From Spirogloea muscicola (lineage: Eukaryota; Streptophyta; Zygnematophyceae; Spirogloeales; Spirogloeaceae): DNA of 58,401 nucleotides. Both the position numbers and the translations under genes were made by a program. This document shows positions 1 through 9,374 of this stretch, in pieces. How positions within the stretch are numbered: position 1 is the stretch's first letter; each line of letters begins with the position of its first letter. The stretch lies in the NCBI GenBank assembly GCA_009602725.1, contig WELB01000241.1:95636-154036 (forward strand). The letters are read 5' to 3'. The notes under the pieces were generated by a model. The model was given only the letters and a program-made list of their open reading frames with translations, ran no database searches and was not told the origin of the DNA.

Positions 1-403
<403 letters not shown>

Positions 404-2492
404 ACCATTGCTGGAGATGCCCTTTACCGCTACCGCCGCTCTACATAGCCGGCCATAGGACCGCCGCGCCGCGATGACCTAGTCGCTTGACTTGGCATGC
501 CCTGCGCATGCTCCCCGCCATGCGGGCCTGCCCCGTCAAGCGACGCAGGCTGGCCCTTGCCGCCCGGCCTTGCCACCGCGACGCTCCCGTTCGCATGCAC
601 GCGAGCGGGAGCATCTTGTGGCAAGCGCCGAGCATAAAGAACAGCAACTGCGATGTGGTTTGCTTGTTGTTCATCTTAATAATGCCATGCACATTTGAGG
701 CTCTTTACACATACTCCTCTTGCTCCTTGGTACATCTGTTGCCAAAGTATTCCTGATAAGATGAAGGTGGCATTTCTGCTGTGACATGCGTTTTAAGTAA
801 TCGAACACCAGCAAATGGTGGTGGATTGCGGTGCAAGCAAATTCCTGTCGGCCTGAGACTATTAGCTATGTGACAGTTCCCTGTGACCGTGGGTGCTGTC
901 CACACAGTACATGTTTACTACGTCAGCAGCAACTCGCATGATCCTGAGAGTAGCATATGCTCTTTGGTTATTCCCACATCATACCTGAACTTTGCAAAGC
1001 TGACTAGCAAGCTTTGCGTCAAACGAGCTGTACAATCCACGACCATTGGCAGAGGCCACTCGCCAGGTGATAAGAAGGCCACCGAAGAAGCTTATACCGA
1101 ATCTGCTGATGTGCAAGCATGGTGTCAGTTTACCTGTGCTATTCGCATGGCTAGCATGGCTAAAGGCCATGCAATGGGCCATGCAAAATACTTGATAACA
1201 TGAATGGCACTAGAGTTTGCAGTCATTCGAGTAAGAACAGTATCAAGGAAGCAGAAGCAAGCATCGGTTGGCGATCGCCTTGAAGACTTGTTGCCGGGAA
1301 ATCGGTGTTCTGCACTCAGCGGTGGCACAAATGAGGCATGTTCGTGTGGAGATATTACTTTACCAGATCACTTGGTGAAGCTGTATCCAAGTTGCTCTCA
1401 TCAGTGCTGCTACCAAAGTATGGCAGCTTGTTGCTCATCGCCTGTGCACAGCCTCATCCACCCTACAGCTAACCACCTACAGCCTCTAGTCAAGCTTGTG
1501 GCCGCCGATTGCACGGGTGTGTCATTGAGTCAAATGCATCTGGATTCATCCAAGACAAAGGAGTGGAATGCTGCGCTCTGAGGTCTAGAGACGAGTCAGA
1601 ACATATTTGTTGCATGTGGTGGAGCAACTTTGAGCTATGGTGAATAGGCGCAACGCTGGACAAGCGAATTCCTCCCAGCATCAGATTCGACCAACGTTGT
1701 GCCCATGTCCGATGGCAATCCTGACCACATTAGAGACATTGTTGATGGCAAGTCACGGATGGGTCTGACATCTCTAGCTGCTGCCTTCCGCTGAGACTGT
1801 GGCATTGAAGGCATGGAAGACGGAGCAAACAGAAAGACAAGCCAAGATAAGCTAAGAGGCTTTAGGGTTTAGGGTTAAGGTTAGGGTAAGCCAAGATACA
1901 TATCCGCTCGGGTTCCCTCCCTTACATCGACTTGCCAGTTATCAGTCAGAGCTGCCACACCATCAAGACCTGCTGCTTCGCTGGCTGAAGCACGGCGGCC
2001 GCCGCCAGAGCTCCAAAACACAGCTCAACAGTTGTGCTATCTGTAACAACAAGCACTGCCAGAAGCTTGCATGCTCGCTTTATAAAAAGTGTGTGCAGAT
2101 CTGATGAGTACTCGAAAGAAAGTACAAGGCACACATCTCCACAGTGACTTGGAGGCCGCTGACTCTAATGTAAAGACAGAGGTGGTGCGCTAAGCAAGGC
2201 ACAACATAGATTTGGACGTTCTGCCTCTGTGTATTTCTCTATGGACCAACTTGACTTCGCAGATGCATCCAGCTTGCTTCATTGTCTTGACAAGCCTGAA
2301 ACGAAACCAGGCCAGCCGAGGAATCATCTAAGTCGTACAGGTTGACTACTAAATGTCCTGAAGCATTTCAATTCATTCTCTGGACAGGCTTCGGCCAAGT
2401 CAGGCAGCAAGACAGAATGCCCTTAAAGCAGAATGAAGAATCTGAGCTGCAGCTTCCAGCTACCACTGACGTCTCCGCAAGATGATCCCTGA
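404..2492. other. Intergenic region, no supported gene
   Basis: About 2.1 kb between the convergent ends of the AP2/ERF gene and the dehydratase gene. Open frames occur here (for example 883-1203 and 1204-1581 on +) but none shows a conserved block, coherent composition or splice pattern, so none is called. The region should hold the 3' UTRs of both neighbours. A telomere-like tract lies at 1857-1890. Confidence 0.6.
1857..1890 (+). repeat. Telomere-like TTTAGGG tract
   Basis: Short degenerate array of TTTAGGG/TTAAGG/TTAGGG units. It lies about 600 bp beyond the 3' end of the minus-strand dehydratase gene, so relative to that gene it reads CCCTAAA. It is too short and too degenerate to be a chromosome end. 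Confidence 0.8.
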
Positions 2493-4641
2493 TCAGGCGG
2501 CCTTGGCCTTGCCTAGAACCTTGCGCCGTTGCGCCAGCATGTACGTGTACATGAATGGCGCTCCTGCAAGGAGCAGATTGGCAGCAGCAAGGCAAAAGGC
2601 GTCATATCACACAGCTGACCAGGACCAATGACATCTTACGCTGCTCACAGCACGCAGCCTCTGTAATTTTCCACACTAGCAGCAGTGCCAAGCCCACATG
2701 GCAATACCTGCACCAGCGCACCTGGAATGTAGCAGCCCAATGCAGCCAGGGAGGCCCAGTAAAAGTCGAACGCAAAGTTGAGTGCATTTGGCATTTCCAG
2801 ATTGTAACGCCTCGTCGTCTGCGCAGGACCGTGCGTGACTTACTTTAGAGGCACCTCGGACTCAATTAAGCAAGCGTGCATTGGGCCGTGAGACAACATC
2901 TGGAATGTATGGGCTTAAGCTGCAGAGGATAAGGCAGGGCTTAGAGTTTACACCTTGATGTGCGGGAGTGCCAGATAGATAAGTGCCACCTCGCTCGCAA
3001 TGCCGGTAGGGTAGAGCGCACCGAATGCGGAGTACCTGTTAGGTACCAGGGTCTAACATGTGGGCCAGGACGCCACGACTGTGGCACAGGGCTTGAGGGT
3101 CCAGCCTTCTACCGAGTTGCAGTAACGCAACCTAATACTGCTGACTCAATTTAATAGTAGAAGTCCATAACGGACAGAACGGCAGGTTTGCTGCGTAACA
3201 GCCGGAGCGTCACCTCAGCCACTGCAGGGCCGGGGGGCTGGCGCCGCCCGCCTCCTTGAGGGCAAAGTATGAGTAGCGAACTATCTGTGTGGCAGTGAGG
3301 TCACGAGGTGGAGGCCTGTGAGATCGAGCTATAGTGTGCTGTGAAGACTTGGCGGAACCTTGGCAGTAGGCACCCAGTCATCTGAAAGCAAGGAGCGGAA
3401 TTCCTGCAAGCTAGACGTGGGCACCTCAGCCAGCGACCAGCTGACAACGAGCGTGGAGACCTGCCAGCAGCCCTGCACCTGTGGCTCGTGACCGCAACAG
3501 CCAGCCATCCAAAAATCCAATGAGGGTAATGAGATAAGGTTTTGTGTTGTACGATACACTCAATGAAGCGAAACGGGAGTATATGAAACTAAAGTTGCTT
3601 CCTGCGACAGCGCAGAGCGCGGGGTAGCTATGGGAGAAGCAAGTCCTTTCAGGCCAACGTTCGTGCCGAGGCACCATCACTGGCTTCTGGCATCACTGCT
3701 CAAAGAGTCCAGCCCAGATACTGCAACTGCTTTGTTTAGTGTGGCCGGCAGACTTACTTCGGGGAAGCCATGGAGGATGCCCCACAGCACGAACAGGCGG
3801 GAGGCGACTTGAGGAACAGTGGCGCTCAGTGGCGACCGCACAATGCCTGAAGCAGAGGAATACGGCAGGTCGCGACAATCATCAGCAGAGCCCCAAACCC
3901 TGGGACTGCAACCTCGTATACATGCATACGTGTGTATGCATGCAGAGCAGCATTGTCCATTGGGCTGCGGCCCTGGTGCACTGCGAACGAGGCATATACC
4001 CAAGTAGTAGTCAGGCCGAGGAACGCCGGCTGGGACTCACCGAGCAGGCTGTTCACGACCTTCGATGAGAGTGAATGCGTGGGCGCCCACGCGTGGGCGC
4101 CCACTTTGACGTGCCATCAGGACAACACTGGGAATTTAAGGATTTGGGTTTTCAAGATTAAGTGCTAGAGCTGAGACGTATGTGAGCTCACAAAACTTAT
4201 TTGACAATTCTGGTAGACAGTCTATGATCAGGGTTTAGCGTGGCAAAGGGTTCAGGTCAAGTCTCAGAATCTGCATCTAACATCATGCAGATTTGCATTT
4301 TCTGGGCTTAGCTCAGCAGGATCTGCTAAGCACTGCACACAATTGTACGCAGCACACAGCTGTACCTCGAGGAGGGCGGCAGTCTGCCAGAGCTTCAGTG
4401 GGCCCTGCACTGCCACGTACACGCCGGCCGGGCCCCACAGCGCCAGCTCGCAGGCGGCCACGGCCAGAACCTGGCACCTGTGCCAACGCAAGCGAGCCTG
4501 AGCCTCACTAGCTCCAGCAACGGACTTTGGGCTGGCGCACGATAGGTAAGGAAAGTGGAGCTGCGCACGCCGAGTGGCTCACCAGCCAAAGGCGAGCACC
4601 ACATTGTATGCGGCCAGGTAAGCGCGCTTGGCGGCCACCAT
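2493..4641 (-). CDS. Very-long-chain 3-hydroxyacyl-CoA dehydratase (HACD/PHS1/PASTICCINO2)
   Basis: Complete gene with nine exons on the minus strand: 4641-4583, 4477-4366, 4059-4041, 3846-3758, 3478-3425, 3284-3214, 3035-2954, 2818-2722 and 2563-2493. All introns are GT-AG and all phases agree. The product is 217 residues, the usual size of the family. It dehydrates 3-hydroxyacyl-CoA to trans-2-enoyl-CoA, the third step of very-long-chain fatty-acid elongation in the ER membrane. Recognised blocks, in order: AYLAAYN near the N-terminus, QVASRLFVLWGIL, VVSWSLAEIVRYSYF, LYPTGIASE and, near the C-terminus, QRRKVLGK. The catalytic pair Tyr and Glu sits in LYPTGIASE (Y143, E150), seven residues apart as in yeast Phs1. 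Several hydrophobic segments fit a multi-pass membrane protein. The ATG at 4641 is chosen because homology starts directly after it. Exon 3 is only 19 nt. Confidence 0.94.
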
Positions 4642-4848
4642 AGGTGCAGCCGGCCCAGCCCCAATGCTGGTAGCACAGCAGTGGCGACGACTCCGGCTTG
4701 CCCTTGAGCTTGCGCTCAGCTGCTAAGGTGGTTATGGGCCTATTCGCAAGCGGCAGCTCGCCGCAAGCTGGCCCTGCACCGGCCGGCGCTGGCGAGGCAC
4801 AGCCTCTGGTCCTGCTCTTCAGCTTCTGGGGCCTTCGTTCTTTGGACT
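4642..4848. other. Upstream region of the dehydratase gene
   Basis: Presumed promoter and 5' UTR of the minus-strand dehydratase. No clear core promoter element is visible. Retrotransposon 3'-tail sequence begins about 200 bp upstream of the ATG. Confidence 0.4.
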
Positions 4849-4854
4849 TAATGT

Positions 4855-5070
4855 CCCTTCTTTTTGGGCTGGCTTTTTGGGCCAGCCCCTCTTCTCCTTG
4901 GTGGCAGAAGAAAGAAGGGCTTCGTTTCTGACATCTAATAGTCACGCATCGATTGGTGACCTTTATGTTTTGACCCGTGGTTACTGAGCGGGTCAATCTA
5001 CTGCACTTTATGTAGATCTTCCAATGTGCTTGCCTTCGTACTTGGCCATTTGGCCTACGTTTGTTTCAGA
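4855..5070 (+). mobile_element. Retrotransposon 3' tails (family A hairpin, then family B end)
   Basis: Two truncated tails. At 4855-4905 there is a GGGCTGG...CCAGCCC stem-loop of the family A tail. At 4958-4987 the codons read DLYVLTRGY-stop, the conserved C-terminus of family B pol. This is followed by the family B 3' UTR (GAGCGGGTCAATCT, then TGTGCTTGCCTTCGTACTTG) up to about 5070. The same sequence recurs at 19020-19110 (inverted) and 40250-40380. It is best explained as a 5'-truncated non-LTR retrotransposon copy. Confidence 0.7.
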
Positions 5071-5156
5071 TACACGAAATTCTTCTTCTCTATAGGCGAG
5101 CACTTCGCCTTTCCATTCCCTTCTCTTTCCCAGCCCCCACCTTCTTTTGGGTACTA

Positions 5157-5295
5157 CTGTCACCTTAGGCACCTTAGTTTAGGTCTCCGTATTATGTAGC
5201 CTCGTTTAGTTTGCCCTATACTCTGCCTGAACAATGTATTGGCTTGAATTGGCCTCCACTTGCATTTCATGCGCCCCGCGCGCCTTCTCTCTTCC
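5157..5295 (+). repeat. Dispersed repeat C (candidate SINE body)
   Basis: Shares a segment of about 130 bp, including TGAATTGGCCTCC and a CATGCGC...CCTTCTCTC block, with copies at about 20140-20280 (same strand) and 28680-28765 (inverted, in a helicase intron). The copies differ by substitutions and small indels, as expected of an interspersed repeat. Confidence 0.65.
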
Positions 5296-5444
5296 ATGTG
5301 AGCGCAATATCTTGTGTTTGTACTGTGCCTGCTCACATTGAACGAAAGAAAGTGGCTCTCCCTCCCCATTCTTGCCTTGTACTTGGCCATTGACCTACGT
5401 TTGTTTCGAATACACAAAATTCTTTCTAATGGGGGCAAGGGCTG

Positions 5445-6092
5445 TGAAAAGGAAGTGCTCGCCCATTGAGAATAGGGGCTGGAGAAGCCAGCCCAAAAAA
5501 GAAGGAACAGAGTCGAGAAGGGTGCCAGGGGAAGCGCTAAGGAAAACAAGCACACAAAGTAACAAAGCAGCTACGAAATACTCAGTAACCCCTGCTAAGC
5601 AGCCGCAGATTAGAGATGCTAGGCTCCTGGAAGTGGGTCCCCAGGCAGCCACAGCCAGAGGCAGCAGCGAGGGCTCTGCCGGCACGAGGGTGCAGCGCGC
5701 GGGCCATAGACCTCTGCAGCGAGGCGGCCAGGCGCATACGATGCACTTGCGCCAGCGACCCGGCTGCAGGAAAGTCTACCGGCTCCCCTTGGAAGCGACG
5801 GGCGATGGTGTGGCGGGCGAGCTGGTGAGCAGCTCGAGCCACCGAGCGTCCGGCGCCCCATGGTTGTCAATTGCCAACGGGAAGAGCTCGTCTTCCCGCG
5901 GATGGTCGGCGTACTTGAGCTCTTTAGCCCGAGCTGCGCAGGCGACCGCATACCCAACCTTGGTGGCACATTGGGCTGGGTGCGAGCGGTCGTATGCGTC
6001 GGTGGTCACCACGTCCAGGAGAAGACGTGGCCCGCCGGCCTGTGGGGTGGCCACCAGGTCTACGCGACGGGCGGAGAGACCGTCGGCTCTTT
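5445..6092 (-). pseudogene. Family A retrotransposon pol C-terminus (left arm of fold-back)
   Basis: Minus-strand copy of the family A pol end with frame breaks. A readable stretch is QAGGPRLLLDVVTTDAYDRS. It keeps Asp in LLLDVVT where the right-arm copy has Val. Reading outward (towards 5445) it runs through the DLRLLSRGY-type end into the 3' tail with the GGGCTGG/CCAGCCC hairpin. It is inverted relative to 6332-6965, with a spacer of about 240 bp. Confidence 0.75.
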
Positions 6093-6135
6093 CCAGCCCC
6101 TATCCTCACCTTCGTGCCGGCAGAGCCCTTCGCTC

Positions 6136-6965
6136 CAGGGTGTGCGTCAATGTGAGTGTGGCGAGCGCGGGACCGAGCCTGGAGAGCTGGCTGCTCATGT
6201 TCTGCGCTGTTCCCACGGCGGAGAGCGGACAGCGGCCCACGACCGCCTCCGCGACGTAATGCATGGCATCCTGTTGGAGGCTGATTTCTCCGTGGCAGCA
6301 GAGCACTCCGGAATCATGCCAATCCAGCACAGGGCCGACGGTCTCCATGCCAGGCGTGTAGACCTGGTGGCCACCCGACAGGCCGGCGGGCCACGTCTTC
6401 TCCTGGTCGTGGTGACTACTGATGCCTATGACCGCTCACACCCAGCCAAATGTGCCACCACGGCTGGGTATGCGGTCGCCTGCGCTGCTCGGGCCAAAGA
6501 GCTGAAGTACGCGGATCATCCGCGGGAAGACGAGTTCTTCCCGTTGGCCATCGACACACATGGGGCGCTGGGCGCTCGGTGGCTCGAGCTGCTCACCTTG
6601 CTCGCCCGCCACACCATCGCCCGGCGCTTCCATGGGGAGCCGGTTGACTTCCCTGCAGCCGGGTCGCTGGCGCAAGTGTATCGAATGCGCCTGGCCGTCT
6701 CGCTGCAGAGGTCCATGGCCCGGGCGCTGCACCTTCGTGCCGGCAGAGCCCTCGCTGCTGCCTCTGGCTCTGGCCAGGGGACCCACTTCCAGGAGCCCAG
6801 CATCTCTGATCTGCGGCTGCTTAGCAGGGGTTACTGAGTGTCTCGTAGCAGCTTTGTTTCTGTTACTTAGCGCTTCCCCTGGCCCCCTTCTCGTACTCTG
6901 TTCATTCTTTTTCGGGCTGGTTGTTCCAGCCCCTATTCTCAATGGGCGAGCACTTTCTTCCTCGC
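6136..6965 (+). mobile_element. Family A non-LTR retrotransposon: pol C-terminal domain and 3' tail
   Basis: Open frame to a stop at 6835-6837, then a 3' UTR of about 125 bp. The protein begins with a zinc-binding motif, CECGERG...HVLRC, a C-x-C-x(n)-H-x3-C pattern. It is followed by GERT.AHDRLRD and a block RRVDLVATRQAGGPRLLLVVVTTD. This order, a CCHC finger and then a PD-(D/E)XK-like fold, is the C-terminal organisation of non-LTR retrotransposons that carry a restriction-like endonuclease. The second acidic residue is Val here but Asp in the left arm, so this copy may be inactive. No reverse transcriptase domain is visible. The protein ends DLRLLSRGY. The 3' UTR carries the GGGCTGG...CCAGCCC hairpin and ends in ATGGGCGAGCACTTTCTT. 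Confidence 0.75.
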
Positions 6966-7245
6966 TGCTGCCTCTAGCTGTGGCCAGGGGACCCACTTCC
7001 AGGAGCCTAGCATCTCTAATCTGCGGCTGCTTAGCACTTTGTCCATTCTTTTGGGCTGGCCTTTCCCAGCCACCAGTCAATCTGGCCGCGCTTCCCCTTA
7101 GCAGGGGTTACTGAGCGATTCGTAGCTGCTTTGTTTCTTTGTCTGCTTGATTTCCTTTAGCGCTTCCCCTGGCCCCGTTCTCGTACTCTGTTCATTCTTT
7201 TTTGGGCTGGCTTTTCCAGCCCTATCCCCAATGGGCGAGCACTTT
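6966..7245 (+). mobile_element. Further family A tail fragments (tandem, truncated)
   Basis: Two partial repeats of the family A end. 6957-7110 repeats the last pol codons and a GGGCTGG hairpin. 7097-7245 repeats the stop region, the TTTAGCGCTTCCCCTGGCCC block, the hairpin and ATGGGCGAGCACTTTCTT. A further ATGGGCGAGCACTTTC copy follows at 7260-7277. It looks like nested or tandem 3'-end insertions. Confidence 0.7.
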
Positions 7246-7279
7246 CTTCTCCTATCCTCAATGGGCGAGCACTTTCTTT

Positions 7280-7472
7280 CCTGGAGCGGCATGACGCCGG
7301 AGTGCTCCACTGCCATCGAGAAGCCAGCCTCCACCAGGATGCCATGCATCGCATCGCGGAGGCGGTCGTTGGCCACTGTCCGCTCGCCGTTGTGGGCGCA
7401 GCGCAGAACATGAGCGGCCAGTTCCCCAGACTCGGCCCCTCGCTCGCCGCATACACACTGACGCACGCCCTG
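7280..7472 (-). pseudogene. Family A pol zinc-finger fragment, inverted
   Basis: Minus-strand fragment reading QGVRQCVCGERGAESGEL and then AAHVLRCAHNGERT, followed by a run like the one at 6136-6330. It carries only the CCHC finger and the next 40 residues, and is cut off where forward-oriented tails begin. Confidence 0.7.
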
Positions 7473-7519
7473 GAGACATGAAGAAAATGCGTGTATATTG
7501 AGAGATGGGGAGGCCATGG

Positions 7520-8460
7520 AGGCGGCAGTCCCAGGAGCCGGTGGACGGCAGTGCGAAATGCCTCCTCGGGGAGAGTGAGGGCGTCATTGATGGGGAGGGC
7601 CTGAAGCCACGCCGCTGCCCCCGGTGAAAAGCCAGCCCGAAAAGGATTGACATAGGTCCGAAGGGGCCAAATGACGGAGGAGCCTAAAAGCGCTTTGTCA
7701 GAATGGGTATGGGATGGACGACTCAGTAGCTACGAGTGAGGAGCCTCAAATCTGACAGACTAGCAGCCGGAAAACCATCCCCCTGACCAAAGCCAGAGGC
7801 TGCAGCGAGAGCACGGCCAGCACGCACAGATGCAAGGCGTGGGCCATGGACCGCTGGAGGGACATTGAAAGACGCTCATATGGAGCACCCAGTAGCAACT
7901 TGATTCGCTGTGTGCATTGACGCTTTTCTGGCCCCCTTCGAAGATTGTTCGAAGATCCTTTTTCTGGGCTGGCCGATACCAGCCATCGCCCTGTAGTTGA
8001 AGAGAATTCTTCACTTTTTAATGCTAATATTGGTAACTGGAGTTATTTGATTCAACTGTTTTAGGCTGGAAGGGGTTGGTCTAGCTTCGTATTTGCTCAT
8101 TAATTTTTGGTCTTAGCTTTGGGCTGGCTTTTGGGCACCTTCTTGTGGCCTTTGGACATTGTCCATTCTTCTCTGGGGTGGCTTTGCTAGCCCCTCTTCT
8201 TCTATGGGCTAGCAATATCTGTTTTAAAGCCACTGCCTTATACTGGGAGAGCTGTTTTTGTTAAGCGCCTTTCTGGCCCCTTCGACATTTGTTCGTTGTT
8301 GGGATTGTTCAGGGCTGAGCCATAAGTGCTTATCCCGCGTGGGAGTGATGGTTTTGAAAGGCCAGCCCAGAAAGTAGTTGACAAGGTCCGGAGGGGCCGG
8401 AAAGTGCTAGATCACATTGCAGAATTTGGTTGAGCTAAAAGTAGTGACAACGGACTTGAT
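7520..8460. repeat. Cluster of family A 3' tails in both orientations
   Basis: Decayed tails are recognised by a TGGCCCCTTCG block followed by a GGGCTGG...CCAGCCC-type hairpin. Forward copies lie at about 7925-7990, 8100-8135 and 8160-8215, and inverted copies at about 7630-7665 and 8350-8415. No host gene is seen in this stretch. Confidence 0.6.
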
Positions 8461-9374
8461 CTAGCACAGGAATAATGGGTAGCCTGCATCCCATGCCTAG
8501 GATTCAGAGGAAGCATTTATATTCCTTCAGATGAAGGAAAGAGGTTTGTGATGGGCTTGAGCCTCTGCTGTAATCTGTTGTTGCTGTGGGCCTCCCATGA
8601 AGCAGGGCTTCAAGTACCGCGTCCAATAGACGGCATCAAGGACGAGATATCTTTTCCTGCTTTCTTTCCTTGCCGCGCCACTCAGCTGACCTATGCCTAT
8701 TAACTTGGTCCACAATGCGGCTAAAGCTGGCTGCGTAATCGGGAGCTAATGTCTCCAAACTGCACAGCAGTGGCTACAAGCCAGCTGGCCAGTCGCCTTT
8801 CACAGTAGTACACTGCGGGGATGGTTTCAGTCACTTGGAAAGAGGCGCTCTAGTATCAAGCTTCGACAAGTTTGAGTCTCCTTCTGGCAACTACTGTACG
8901 CAACTTATGTGAGGTGCTGCTGCTCAACCTTGCAAGTCAGGGCCACAGAGTCTGCAAAATGCTCATCCGACCCACCACATCTGTGACACAATCAGCTGCT
9001 AATGTCATCACAAATACTGCAACCACCTCACTTCCCCCACACAACAACCTGTTGTCACCAAAGAGATGCCGCCTTTTCTGCAAAGCTCGTCTGACAAGCT
9101 GAGGAATGAAAAGCAGCTGAGTGCTTGTACTGATGCTTTGGCCAAAACAACAGCGCAATGCTGCCAGTGGCTCTGCTGATCAACGTGGCCAAAGTTCAGC
9201 TTCTGGTTTTCAGAGTGAGGTGAGTAAGCTTTATGCTGAGATCTAGGGTTACAGTGGAGGTTTTGCGTTGTTCATTTCCTGAAAATCTATTGTTGGATTG
9301 TAGGGTCACCTAGCTAGGAGGACGGGGGTAAGATGAGCGACAGAGCTGGAAGGCAGCAGGTATGCAGGACTGAG
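8461..9374. other. No supported gene; probable 3' flank of the zinc-knuckle gene
   Basis: No open frame here shows conserved blocks. The right part should contain the 3' UTR of the minus-strand zinc-knuckle gene. Confidence 0.5.

Noticed and set aside
4395-4996. Longer N-terminal extension of the dehydratase
   Set aside because: Sequence upstream of the ATG at 4641 shows no family similarity, and the 217-residue product already matches family length.
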